DNA of 26,376 bases from CAYXUG01 sp964468655 (GTDB lineage: Bacteria; Fidelibacterota; Marinisomatia; Marinisomatales; CAYXUG01): contig CAYXUG010000029.1 in assembly GCA_964468655.1 (NCBI GenBank), positions 1 through 26,376 of the forward strand. Reading direction: 5' to 3'. The position numbers were made by a program, and so were the translations under genes. Each line of letters opens with the position of its first letter. Positions within the stretch are counted from its first letter, which is position 1. A model generated the notes under the pieces. The model did no database searches. It was given only the letters and a program-made list of their open reading frames with translations, and was not told the origin of the DNA. This document shows positions 6,106 to 14,947 of the stretch, one piece after another.

Positions 6106-6504
6106 CTAATGTGTTATGTCGTGAACGGAAATGCTGTCAAACATGTTTCTCACTTTATCATTAATCCTTTTTATGGGAGTCTGAATATTGCAAATATCAA
6201 GCTGCTCACATGCGGAGTCAAAATAACAGGCCATAATACCCAGCGGACCTTCAAGTATTTCAAATAATTTTGTCATGCTGATATTATCCAGCTTTTTTTG
6301 CAGTTTATATCCGCCTTTTGGTCCCTGCACCGGCTCAAGTATTCCATGTTTTGCTAATGTCTGCATAATTTTCGCAAGGAGCGGCTTGGGAATATGATAC
6401 TGTTCGGAAATCTCTTTTGTGCTGGAAACCGTATCAGGAGTTGCATTTTCAATATGAGCCAGCGCAATGAGGGCATATTCGGTTTTGCGTGTAATTTTAA
6501 GCAT
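6106..6504 (-). CDS. Rrf2-family, IscR-like Fe-S sensing transcriptional regulator
   Basis: At 132 residues, this has the Rrf2 winged-helix layout: KTEYALIALAHI at residues 7-18, a recognition helix around 38-52 (IPKPLLAKIMQTLAKHGIL) and the wing VQGPKGGYKL. Three cysteines at 93, 99 and 105 have the C-x5-C-x5-C spacing that binds the [2Fe-2S] cluster in IscR. It therefore probably senses cellular Fe-S status and controls this SUF locus, as IscR and SufR-type regulators do. A TATAGTCCTATA palindrome upstream of sufB (17335-17346) is a candidate site. GGAGT precedes ATG 6504; the gene lies eight bases from the desulfurase upstream. Confidence 0.92.
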   Translation of the reverse strand: MLKITRKTEYALIALAHIENATPDTVSSTKEISEQYHIPKPLLAKIMQTLAKHGILEPVQGPKGGYKLQKKLDNISMTKLFEILEGPLGIMACYFDSACEQLDICNIQTPIKRINDKVRNMFDSISVHDITH

Positions 6505-6512
6505 AGTAACTC

Positions 6513-7745
6513 CTATTTTTTCTCATAAATTATTTCGAAAGTTTCATCCACCTGTTTTTTCAACGGAACCGTTTTAATGGATGGCCTCACATTTACCAGT
6601 TTCAGTCTGATTGCTGCAGACACAATTTTTTCAACAGCGAACTGGATTTCTTCATCCGTGTTAAATCTGCCTACACTAAGGCGGAGGGTAGAGGAAGCTT
6701 TTTCAGGATTGAGGCCGATTGCTTTTAAAACATGAGATGGCTCAAGGGTAGAAGACGAACACGCCGAACCAGTGGAACAGGCAACTTCATCTCCGATTGC
6801 AAGCAGCAATGTTTCAGCATCCACATCAGGAATGGTTATATTCAAGGTGTGAGCTAAACAATTTTCACTACTGTTGTTAACAATTACATCCGGTATGGAA
6901 TCCTTAATACCTTCTAACAGCTTATTTTTTAAAATAGTTAATTTTCTGTTCTCAATTTTTCTGTTTCTTCCATAAATCTCTACAGCTTTTGCAATGCCGA
7001 TTACGAGCGGAACAGCAACCGTCCCGGCCCGGAATCCGTATTCGTGACTTCCTCCATCAATGAGAGCTTTCAATTTGATTTCGGGTTTTCTCCGCATGTA
7101 TAAAAATCCGATTCCCTTTGGACCGTAAATTTTATGCCCCGAAGCAGCAAGCAGATCAATATTCAACTCATTTACATCAATGGGAATTTTGGCAAAGGAT
7201 TGTGCAGCATCCACAACAAAATAGACCTTTTTCTTTTTGCAGATTTGTCCAATTTTCTTGAGTGGATTAATTGTGCCGAGTTCATTATTGGCATGCATGA
7301 TAATGACCATGAGAGTCTTATCTGTGATGGCAATCTCCACAAGTTCCGGATAAATACTGCCATCCTTCTCAACAGGGAGGTAAGTAATGTCAAATCCGTC
7401 ATTCTCCAATTCTTTGCATACATCCAAAACTGCCTTGTGCTCAATGAGATTTGTAACAATATGATTTTTCTTGGAATCCGCGTCAGACTTCGCCAGTCCC
7501 TTGATTGCAAGATTCATTGATTCCGTAGCTCCGCTGGTAAAAATAATTTCTCTTGAGGCAGCATTAATTTCACCTGCAATCGTTTTTCGTGCTTTGTCAA
7601 CCGCTTCTTCAGCCTCCCATCCATACAGGTGATTTCTGCTGGAGGCATTTCCAAACTTTTCTGTGAAATAGGGAAGCATGGTGTTCATCACTTCAGGGTC
7701 AACGGGAGTGGTTGCATTGTGATCGAGATAAACATTTTTATTCAT
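6513..7745 (-). CDS. Cysteine desulfurase, class I (IscS/NifS-like)
   Basis: This 410-residue PLP enzyme converts cysteine to alanine and an enzyme persulfide that feeds Fe-S assembly or other sulfur pathways. Visible features: YLDHNATTPVDPEV at the N-terminus, TSGATESMN near 70, the PLP lysine Lys205 in SGHKIYGPKG and the mobile-loop cysteine Cys329 in STGSACSSSTLEPSHVL, placed as in IscS. The long Cys loop marks class I, unlike the class II SufS next door. Its start overlaps the sufS stop by eight bases and GGAGT lies upstream. Two desulfurases in one operon suggest different acceptors; with selD nearby, selenocysteine or tRNA thiolation are other possible uses. Confidence 0.95.
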   Translation of the reverse strand: MNKNVYLDHNATTPVDPEVMNTMLPYFTEKFGNASSRNHLYGWEAEEAVDKARKTIAGEINAASREIIFTSGATESMNLAIKGLAKSDADSKKNHIVTNLIEHKAVLDVCKELENDGFDITYLPVEKDGSIYPELVEIAITDKTLMVIIMHANNELGTINPLKKIGQICKKKKVYFVVDAAQSFAKIPIDVNELNIDLLAASGHKIYGPKGIGFLYMRRKPEIKLKALIDGGSHEYGFRAGTVAVPLVIGIAKAVEIYGRNRKIENRKLTILKNKLLEGIKDSIPDVIVNNSSENCLAHTLNITIPDVDAETLLLAIGDEVACSTGSACSSSTLEPSHVLKAIGLNPEKASSTLRLSVGRFNTDEEIQFAVEKIVSAAIRLKLVNVRPSIKTVPLKKQVDETFEIIYEKK

Positions 7746-9021
7746 TTGTCATAAACTCCTTTGCTTTCAAAATACAATTAATGAGATGATCAATTTCTTC
7801 TGTTGTATTGTAAATGTAGAAACTGGCTCTTGTGGTGGCTGAGACTTCCAATTTTTTCATGATGGGCTGTGCGCAATGGTGCCCTGCCCGGACGGCAATC
7901 CCCGACTGATCAAGAATCTGTGCCATGTCGTGGGGATGAATTCCATCCACATTAAAGCTGATAACGCTGCCTCTTTCGGGAGCGTTACCGTAAACGGTCA
8001 TTCCGGGGATATTTTGGAATTTGTCCAGTGCATATTGTGTGAGCATCTGTTCGTATTCTTTAACTGCTTCCATTCCCAGTGTTGATAAATAGTCTACTGC
8101 GGTGCCGAGCCCGATTGCTTGGGCAATGTTGGGAGTCCCCGCTTCAAACTTCCACGGAATTTCATTCCACGTTGATTTCTCCATGGTGACAGTCTTTATC
8201 ATTTCACCCCCGCCCAAGAAGGGGTCCATACTTTCCAGCAATGTCTGCTTACCGTAAAGGACGCCAACACCGCTTGGTCCCAGCATTTTATGTCCCGAAA
8301 AAGCGAGAAAGTCACAATCCAGTTTCTGTACATCCACAGGACCATGCGGGACACTTTGAGCGGCATCCACCAGAGTGACGGCGCCTACTGATTGTGCTGC
8401 TTCTACAATTTTTTCAATCGGATTCACAGTTCCAAAAACATTGGATTGATAAATTACACCCAACATTTTTGTTTTTTCTGTTAGAAGATCATCAAGCTGT
8501 GCAAGGTCAAGGGTGCCATCCGTGTGAATGGGGATGTATTTTAAAGTAGCTCCTGTATCTTCAGCAGCAAGCTGCCACGGGACAATATTGCTGTGGTGTT
8601 CCATTTCTGTGATAAGAATTTCATCTCCCTGTTTCAGATTGCGCCTACCCCAGGCGTAAGCAACGAGATTGATGGCTTCTGTGGTACCCCGTGTAAAAAT
8701 GATATTTTGGGGATTTTGGGCGTTTATAAAATTGGCAATTTTACTTCGTGCTTCCTCGAATTCATGTGTGGCTTTTTCTCCGGTCGTATATATGGCTCGA
8801 TGGACGTTTGCGTTGTAGTTTTTGTAATATTCGTTCAGCTTGTCCAACACTTGTTGTGGTTTCTGTGTCGTTGCGGCGTTATCCAAATAACAGAACGATT
8901 TCCCATTTGACTGACTTTTTAAAAAAGGAAAATCCCCTCTGATGGATGCAATATCGAATAAAGATCTAACCGATGTATTCTTTTCTATAATTGTTGTTGG
9001 TTTGAAAGTAGCGAAAGTCAT
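7738..9021 (-). CDS. sufS: Cysteine desulfurase, class II (SufS)
   Basis: The 427-residue protein is a SufS-type desulfurase: IRGDFPFLK near 28, YLDNAATTQKP near 44, TRGTTEAINLVAYAWG, the PLP lysine in SGHKMLGPSGVGVLYG, and the active cysteine (about Cys383) in VRAGHHCAQP. It supplies sulfide to the SufBCD scaffold, here probably through SufU at 13155. The N-terminus has about 25 residues beyond the usual SufS start. The ATG at 9021 overlaps the TGA of the S8 peptidase gene (ATGA), which separates sufS from sufU/sufT. The extension may be a by-product of the peptidase gene's insertion; a later start is possible. Confidence 0.95.
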   Translation of the reverse strand: MTFATFKPTTIIEKNTSVRSLFDIASIRGDFPFLKSQSNGKSFCYLDNAATTQKPQQVLDKLNEYYKNYNANVHRAIYTTGEKATHEFEEARSKIANFINAQNPQNIIFTRGTTEAINLVAYAWGRRNLKQGDEILITEMEHHSNIVPWQLAAEDTGATLKYIPIHTDGTLDLAQLDDLLTEKTKMLGVIYQSNVFGTVNPIEKIVEAAQSVGAVTLVDAAQSVPHGPVDVQKLDCDFLAFSGHKMLGPSGVGVLYGKQTLLESMDPFLGGGEMIKTVTMEKSTWNEIPWKFEAGTPNIAQAIGLGTAVDYLSTLGMEAVKEYEQMLTQYALDKFQNIPGMTVYGNAPERGSVISFNVDGIHPHDMAQILDQSGIAVRAGHHCAQPIMKKLEVSATTRASFYIYNTTEEIDHLINCILKAKEFMTNE

Positions 9022-11621
9022 TTTAAGAGAACCATCTTTTTTGTATTTTGAAAGTTTCCTACATTTATTTTATAAATATAAATTCCACTTCCGACTGATT
9101 TTCCAAAATTATCTTTACCTTCCCAGACAATCTGGTGATAACCTGCAGGTTTAATCTCATTCAGAAGTGTAACTACTTCTCTTCCGAGTATGTCATAGAT
9201 TATTAGCTGAACTTTTGAAACGGTGGGAATGCCGTAGTGGATGGTGGTGGTGGGATTAAACGGATTTGGGAAGTTTTGGTGTAGTAAATATTTCTGTGGA
9301 ATAACACTATTGTTTATGCTCCTTAGTCTCATTCTAACATTTCCATTATTAGCAGTATTTTCATTAATTATAATTTGAACAGAATCGCCATTAGTTAATG
9401 AGTATGACATCTTAACATTTATTGCTTCACTTTCATTAACTGTACGTCCCAAATCTTCAAGAATATCTAAAATATATTCATTACCATTTAGATCACCTTC
9501 CAATGAAACTGTAACAAATTCCGTATAATCCCTTAATTCAATAATATCATTCTCATCTTCTATATACCGTTTGGAATCTGCAGTTCTAGTATCAAGAATT
9601 GGAATAAAATCCGGAGGTAATAATGGCTTGGAATAATTTGGTTTAGATTCTGCTGGTATTTCAACACCAAAGTGCAGTCTGCATACATCACCATTTGAAT
9701 TGGTGAATTTCAGGCAGGATTCACCTTCTAATAAATCTACAAATGAATCATTTGATTGATTTTGTGAAGGATAATCACTAATTGTTATTGACCCTTGTGA
9801 ATTAGCTCTAACGAAATATCCAAATCCGGGCTCCATTATTTGTGATTGTATGTAAGTATTATTATAGCCAAAAAGTGTACCTTCTATTAAAATTCCATTT
9901 GGATCAAAAATTTCATTAAAATTAATGTATTGTGATATACCACTTATTAAATTCCATCCATCATTAATATTTATATTAACTTCATGGATTGGAATACCGG
10001 TTACTTCTTGAATTACTGTTTCAGGAAAACGTAACCAATATCCTCTACCCAGTTCTAATTCTGGCTCATTCTGATAACCATTATTATAATAAAACAATGT
10101 ACCAGAAATTGCCGTAGGAAATAGAACTGAATAATCTGCATTTTCAACTTCAAAGGGTAGTCCAATCAAATTCCAATTCTCTATAAATTCAAATTCATAA
10201 TTGTAGTTAGCAGTTTTTAACAGAGCTTTTAATGCATTAATCCTACCATAGCCGAGATATGGATTCCAAGCTTCATTATCATATGGGAACTGACCAACTT
10301 TATCAACAGATGATTTTATAATATTTTCAATTTGATAAGGTTTTAAACTGTTATCAATACTCAACATAAGTCCAGCTAAAGCAGAAACAAAAGGCGCAGA
10401 TAGAGACGTCCCTTTTTGATAAGAATATCCATAATAATTCCCAACTGGGTTAAGTATTCTGATATACCTTCCCGGCGCTGATACATCTATTGAATCACCA
10501 TAATTGTAATCATAATAAACTAAAGAAGAATCCAGACTATCAGTAGCAGCTACTCCTATTACGTTTGCATCCCAGGCAGGATACAATTCATAAGGACCAG
10601 GACCACCACATTGCACTACTAGTTTATTACCTCCTGCTGCAACAATAACAACTCCCTGACTTATTGCCCACTCTATTGCATCTGAAACACTTTGAAACCG
10701 TGAGGGACAGGCGTATTGTAAAGTACTGTCATAAAATGATGTATGAAAACTGCAATTAATAATATCAGCACCTAATTCTACTGCTGTTGTTATGACTGTA
10801 GGTAAAGTTAATAATGTTGAATCTTGATGGTCAGAAAAATATCTAAATCCCATTAGAGATAATTGCCACCCCAAACTTGCAACACCACTCTCATTATCAG
10901 TTGAAGCTCCAACTACGCCTGCCACAGAAGTACCATGCGCTGCCGAACCATAATAGCTTTCATCCCAATAAACATATTTATCAGCAATTTCTGGATGATT
11001 AAAATTCACACCTTTCGATTCAATAATTGCTATCTTAATCTGGGAGTCACCTTTATTAATTTCCCATGCTTGAGGTGCTTTAATTTTAGCTAGTGACCAT
11101 TGTTCTCCAGCTTGGTATAATGAGTCATTTGGTTCTATATTTTCCACTATTTGTATGGGACCATGGACATATTCAACAATACTCATATTTTTAAGAGTAT
11201 AGACGACACTGTCAACCGGAATAAAATTAGTAAATTTTACTGTAAACAACTGCGACAGATCAGGTACGACTACAAGTTCACCGGAACGCTTATTAGTTCT
11301 AATATTTTCTCCCCAAACACTATTAGGAACCTGTTTAATAAAATAAAAATCACCATAATTTGAACTGAGATTTTGGAACGACTCAATTACATTCGGAAAT
11401 TCAACATTAAGTCTGTTCATTGACAAAATCCTTTCACCTGACTGAGATGGTAAAATGTTTTTGTTAAATTTTACTGTGATGCGGTCTGAAAATTTTATAC
11501 CATTTTCAAAGATAATGGGGGCTTCTGATACTATATTTGTAGGTTGTGAATATAATTGACATAGGACTGTGGATAAGATTAGTATCGTTTTTCGAACACA
11601 ATAATTATTAATAATAAACAT
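9018..11621 (-). CDS. Exported subtilisin-like (S8) peptidase with type IX-like sorting domain
   Basis: After a signal peptide ending near LCQLYSQ, the S8 domain (about residues 155-470) shows HGTSVAG (His229), an INCSFH segment, AAGGN near the oxyanion site and GTSLSAP (Ser406). The first triad position, normally Asp in the DTG motif, is Glu201 in IIESKG, so activity is uncertain. Residues about 480-617 hold the two-part NWNLIGLP/GWNLISG module also found at 2815 and 23813. The last 95 residues are the HQNFPNPFNP...KMVLLK sorting domain. ATG 11621 shares its A with the lipoprotein TGA; an adjacent GTG at 11624 is an alternative. It lies between sufT and sufS, an odd place for a surface protein. 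Confidence 0.9.
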   Translation of the reverse strand: MFIINNYCVRKTILILSTVLCQLYSQPTNIVSEAPIIFENGIKFSDRITVKFNKNILPSQSGERILSMNRLNVEFPNVIESFQNLSSNYGDFYFIKQVPNSVWGENIRTNKRSGELVVVPDLSQLFTVKFTNFIPVDSVVYTLKNMSIVEYVHGPIQIVENIEPNDSLYQAGEQWSLAKIKAPQAWEINKGDSQIKIAIIESKGVNFNHPEIADKYVYWDESYYGSAAHGTSVAGVVGASTDNESGVASLGWQLSLMGFRYFSDHQDSTLLTLPTVITTAVELGADIINCSFHTSFYDSTLQYACPSRFQSVSDAIEWAISQGVVIVAAGGNKLVVQCGGPGPYELYPAWDANVIGVAATDSLDSSLVYYDYNYGDSIDVSAPGRYIRILNPVGNYYGYSYQKGTSLSAPFVSALAGLMLSIDNSLKPYQIENIIKSSVDKVGQFPYDNEAWNPYLGYGRINALKALLKTANYNYEFEFIENWNLIGLPFEVENADYSVLFPTAISGTLFYYNNGYQNEPELELGRGYWLRFPETVIQEVTGIPIHEVNININDGWNLISGISQYINFNEIFDPNGILIEGTLFGYNNTYIQSQIMEPGFGYFVRANSQGSITISDYPSQNQSNDSFVDLLEGESCLKFTNSNGDVCRLHFGVEIPAESKPNYSKPLLPPDFIPILDTRTADSKRYIEDENDIIELRDYTEFVTVSLEGDLNGNEYILDILEDLGRTVNESEAINVKMSYSLTNGDSVQIIINENTANNGNVRMRLRSINNSVIPQKYLLHQNFPNPFNPTTTIHYGIPTVSKVQLIIYDILGREVVTLLNEIKPAGYHQIVWEGKDNFGKSVGSGIYIYKINVGNFQNTKKMVLLK

Positions 11622-12544
11622 CACAAATTTCCCTGGTACATAACTAAAATAGGAAAATTGAATTTGTTAAATATTATTCCTGGTTCAGGTACAATAATTT
11701 CATCAATTACACCATTATAGTTATGAATAAGATGACTTTTCAATCCAAATGGTATTTTACTGATATTGTAATATCCTATCTCAGCAAAAATAGCTGGTAT
11801 ATAATAATATTCACCTGGTTTTATTGTAAAGTAGCCAGGTATGCATGGGGGTGATGGGGTACCCTCCACACATAATGAAAGCCATGTTGTAACATTTAAC
11901 GTTTCCATTGTGTTTAATGTATCATAACCCCTATCAATATCAGATTCTTCAAAATAATATAACGATGAGTCATCATCTAATATGTTATAAAGCACCCAGT
12001 CTCTTACATTAGTTGAATTTTGATCACTTCTTGTTCCTAAAATAATTGTAGAATCGGATAAATTTGTTATAAATAAATTTCCGAGAAGAGTGTCAAATTC
12101 TACTACTTGATTCTGGTTAAAACTCATTGACAGGTTTATTAGCTGCTCTAATTCAATATCAACTAATGTTTGAGAATTTCCTTCATCTTGAGTGTTAATA
12201 ATAATATCATTGCCCTCTATATCAACTACAAAAGAATCAATTTCATAGTAAGCATGATAAAAATATAATGGATAACTACCATCAATATTTACTGTATCAT
12301 GAAGAGATAAAGAATAAAACCCCTCTTCATCTGTAACAGTACTAACTTCAGGCCCATTCAGATATACCACCACACCAGAATGATCGGTTTGATTTTCAAG
12401 AATAACGCGTCCTTGGATTTTATTGGGAGATATTTGACTTTTCGTATCGCCCCCGCACCCGATAATTAATAACAGACATAAAAAGTACAAAATATTTTTA
12501 AATTTCCCCCCCCTAAACTTTTCAAATTGATCGTTGTTTAACAT
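11621..12544 (-). CDS. Lipoprotein with carboxypeptidase-regulatory-like domain
   Basis: The 307-residue product has a lipoprotein signal (FLCLLLIIGCGG, lipidated Cys30 preceded by a 16-residue charged N-terminus) and a first domain (about 40-110) with GRVILENQTDHSGVVVYLNG and TDEEGFYSL, typical of CarboxypepD_reg-like beta-sandwiches on surface proteins. The rest (about 130-307) is Asp/Asn/Tyr-rich beta sequence that I do not recognise. A run of eight G's (12506-12513) lies in codons 11-13 and could slip, switching the frame. AAGG sits eight bases before ATG 12544. It is coupled to the S8 peptidase by a TGATG overlap, so the two are probably partners at the cell surface. Confidence 0.8.
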   Translation of the reverse strand: MLNNDQFEKFRGGKFKNILYFLCLLLIIGCGGDTKSQISPNKIQGRVILENQTDHSGVVVYLNGPEVSTVTDEEGFYSLSLHDTVNIDGSYPLYFYHAYYEIDSFVVDIEGNDIIINTQDEGNSQTLVDIELEQLINLSMSFNQNQVVEFDTLLGNLFITNLSDSTIILGTRSDQNSTNVRDWVLYNILDDDSSLYYFEESDIDRGYDTLNTMETLNVTTWLSLCVEGTPSPPCIPGYFTIKPGEYYYIPAIFAEIGYYNISKIPFGLKSHLIHNYNGVIDEIIVPEPGIIFNKFNFPILVMYQGNL

Positions 12545-12599
12545 CGTTTGCGCCTTATTATAATATAGCCTTTCTAGTATTCATCATTAACCAATACAA

Positions 12600-13142
12600 T
12601 TATAACATTCCCAAATGTAATTTAGCAGATTCAGACATCATTTCCTGATTCCACTGCGGTTCCCAAACAAGTTCAACATTCGCATCATTTACATGGGGTA
12701 ATCCCTCAATTTTACTTTTTACTTCATCCGCAATGACCCCACCCATGCCGCAGCCGGGAGCTGTCAGTGTCATTTTTACAGTAACATTGACTCCGCCTTC
12801 TTTGATTTCTGTAACATCACAGGAATAGATAAGTCCCAGATCAACTATGTTGACTGGAATTTCCGGGTCGTAACAGGTTTTCATAGCATCCCAAACCATA
12901 TTTTCGCTGAAAGGTATTTCAGTATTTTTTTCCGAACCATGATCAACAGATTCCTGTCCGATGGCGTCGGCATCTTTATTATCAACGCGGAACATATTGC
13001 CGTTAAAAAAGACTGTATAACTTCCGCCCAGCGCTTGAGTAAGCCGTACCTGATCACCTTCTTTCAAAGTGGATTTCACACCATATGGAATCATGGTGAC
13101 TTCGCAGTTTCGTTTTACCGTTATGAGTTCATTTGTATCCAT
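12600..13142 (-). CDS. sufT: Fe-S assembly protein SufT (DUF59, long form)
   Basis: At 180 residues this matches the long SufT form: an N-terminal 60-residue segment (RNCEVTMIPYG near 12, LTQALGGSYTVFFNG) and a C-terminal DUF59 domain with CYDPEIPVNIVDLGLIY and TAPGCGMGG. SufT helps deliver or maintain clusters in bacteria that use SUF, with strongest effects under high Fe-S demand. It follows sufU by 12 bases with AAGGA before ATG 13142. The 55-base gap after it leads to the inserted lipoprotein gene, so the original operon probably ran straight from sufT to sufS. A shorter DUF59 paralog lies at 5738. Confidence 0.93.
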   Translation of the reverse strand: MDTNELITVKRNCEVTMIPYGVKSTLKEGDQVRLTQALGGSYTVFFNGNMFRVDNKDADAIGQESVDHGSEKNTEIPFSENMVWDAMKTCYDPEIPVNIVDLGLIYSCDVTEIKEGGVNVTVKMTLTAPGCGMGGVIADEVKSKIEGLPHVNDANVELVWEPQWNQEMMSESAKLHLGML

Positions 13143-13154
13143 AATTGATTCCTT

Positions 13155-13598
13155 TTATTCTGTCACTGCTGTTTTGTGTTTTTCTTCCAATGCATTTTTC
13201 AGTGTGTGCCAGCAGAGAATGGCGCATTTCACACGGGATGGATATTTATGAACACCTTCCATCACAGAAAGTTTTCCCATTTCCTGACCGTTGTTGTTGC
13301 CTGATGTTACCATTTCGTGATAAGCATCGAACAGGTCATGCGTTTCATCTATGGTCTTTCCTTTAAGTGTAGTTGTCATAATGGATGTTGCAGCTTTGGA
13401 AATAGCGCAGCCCGAACCGAGAAAACTGATATCCTGAATTACATTATTATCCACGTCAGCATAAATGGTTAACTGATCACCGCAGAGAGGGTTGAATCCT
13501 TCGGCGGTTCTGTTGGCATTTTCCATGGACCGGAAATTCCGGGGACTCTGGTTGTGGTCCAGAATCATTTGCTGATACAATTCTCGTAAGTTATCCAT
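13155..13598 (-). CDS. sufU: SufU, zinc-dependent sulfur acceptor
   Basis: From ATG 13598 the product is 147 residues, starting MDNLRELYQQMILDH as SufU proteins do; a longer frame from 13643 would only add residues overlapping sufD. The zinc ligands of SufU are all visible: Cys39 and Asp41 (LCGDQ), Cys63 (GSGCAIS) and Cys124 (VKCAILCW). SufU takes sulfur from the SufS persulfide and passes it to SufBCD, instead of SufE. The ATG shares its A with the sufD stop (TGATG), with GGAG just upstream, so translation is coupled to sufD. Confidence 0.95.
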   Translation of the reverse strand: MDNLRELYQQMILDHNQSPRNFRSMENANRTAEGFNPLCGDQLTIYADVDNNVIQDISFLGSGCAISKAATSIMTTTLKGKTIDETHDLFDAYHEMVTSGNNNGQEMGKLSVMEGVHKYPSRVKCAILCWHTLKNALEEKHKTAVTE

Positions 13599-14947
13599 CA
13601 CTTCTCCAATTTTCCTCGCAGAGTCCTTTGGACATTTATCCAATTATCCAATAACAATTGTACATACCCCTTAACATTTGTGGTTGATATTTTATCCACC
13701 AATTCATTGGCAAATCCGTGGATCATCAGCAATTGAGCAGTCTTAATATCTAATCCCCGAGTACGAAGATAAAAAAGAGCATCTTCATCCAGTTGTCCGG
13801 TTGTGGATCCGTGAGTGCATTTTACATCATCTGCATATATTTCCAGTTGTGGATTAGAATTCACCATGGTGTGATTAGACAGAAGTAAATTATTATTTGA
13901 CTGTTTTGCATCTGTTTTTTGTGAATCTTTTCTAACAATAATTCTACCGTTAAACACGCCCCGGGATTTATCCCTAAATATTCCTTTATACAACTCACTG
14001 CTTGTGCAGTTGGGTTTGGCGTGATCAAGAATTGTATGGCTGTCATTATGCTGCTGATCATTTGCAAGGTTTAATCCATTCATTGTACAATGGGCGCCTT
14101 CTCCGTTAAGGATTGTGTTAAGATTATTTCGAACCAGTTTACCGCCTGAAGAAAATAAAAATGTGTTTACAGTACTGTTAGATTCCTGATTAATGTGAGT
14201 GGATGAAATGTGATCGGAATGAGAATCTTCCCGCTGTAGTTTGACATGATTGAGTTGTGAATTTTCTTTTGCAAAAATCTCCGTTACAACATTGGTGAGG
14301 TAGGGATTTTTATCCAATCCAACGTAATCTTCAATAACACCCGCTTGGCTGTTTTGCCCGGCAACGATCAGGTTTCTCAAGTGATACACAAGGTGGTTTT
14401 CGGGTGGAGCCATGACATACAAAATTTGTATTGGCGTAGCCACTTTTTGACTTCCCGGAATACGAATGAAAACTCCACACTCCATGAATGCAGTGTTTAA
14501 TGCCGTGAATGCATGATCGTGGTAATTGGCTGTTTTTCCCAAATAAAAAGAATCTTTTTCATTAATATCTCTTAATTCCTTTATTTCTATGGAACCTAGA
14601 TTCTCAGCCGGTGAAGAATATTCAGGAATGTAATTCCCGTTTATAAAAACAATTCGGTGACAACCATCAATATAGTGTGACTCTATTACTTTCCGATCAA
14701 TGTCAAAATCTTTCGCAGTGGAGCGGTTGTAGTACGTTTTGGCGATAAAATCAACATTGGTATTTTTCCATTCCTCCAATTTCGTGGTGGGGAAGCCAAG
14801 TTCCGTAAACCGGCTCATGGCTGACTGCCGCAGTTTTTTCAGTGTTTCCACTTGATTCGAATAGTCGTTGTTCAATAGTGATGAAAATTCGCCGGCATAC
14901 TGATCAACGGTATCTGAAACTTCCTTAACTCGTGGTTTAGATGTCAT
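13598..14947 (-). CDS. sufD: SufD, Fe-S scaffold subunit
   Basis: This 449-residue protein belongs to the SufB/SufD beta-helix family. The N-terminal helices (about 1-90) carry RFTELGFPTTKLEEWKNT, the usual SufD start region. The C-terminal part has VKCTHGSTTGQLDEDALFYLRTRGL, including the His of the KC(S/T)HG motif that helps build the cluster at the SufB-SufD interface. It forms the SufBC2D complex with its neighbours. The start overlaps sufC by four bases and the stop overlaps sufU, so these genes are translationally linked. Length is typical. Confidence 0.95.
   Translation of the reverse strand: MTSKPRVKEVSDTVDQYAGEFSSLLNNDYSNQVETLKKLRQSAMSRFTELGFPTTKLEEWKNTNVDFIAKTYYNRSTAKDFDIDRKVIESHYIDGCHRIVFINGNYIPEYSSPAENLGSIEIKELRDINEKDSFYLGKTANYHDHAFTALNTAFMECGVFIRIPGSQKVATPIQILYVMAPPENHLVYHLRNLIVAGQNSQAGVIEDYVGLDKNPYLTNVVTEIFAKENSQLNHVKLQREDSHSDHISSTHINQESNSTVNTFLFSSGGKLVRNNLNTILNGEGAHCTMNGLNLANDQQHNDSHTILDHAKPNCTSSELYKGIFRDKSRGVFNGRIIVRKDSQKTDAKQSNNNLLLSNHTMVNSNPQLEIYADDVKCTHGSTTGQLDEDALFYLRTRGLDIKTAQLLMIHGFANELVDKISTTNVKGYVQLLLDNWINVQRTLRGKLEK

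Noticed and set aside
13599..13643. SufU start 15 codons earlier
   Set aside because: The added residues overlap the sufD end and do not resemble SufU; ATG 13598 has GGAG and the usual SufU N-terminus.
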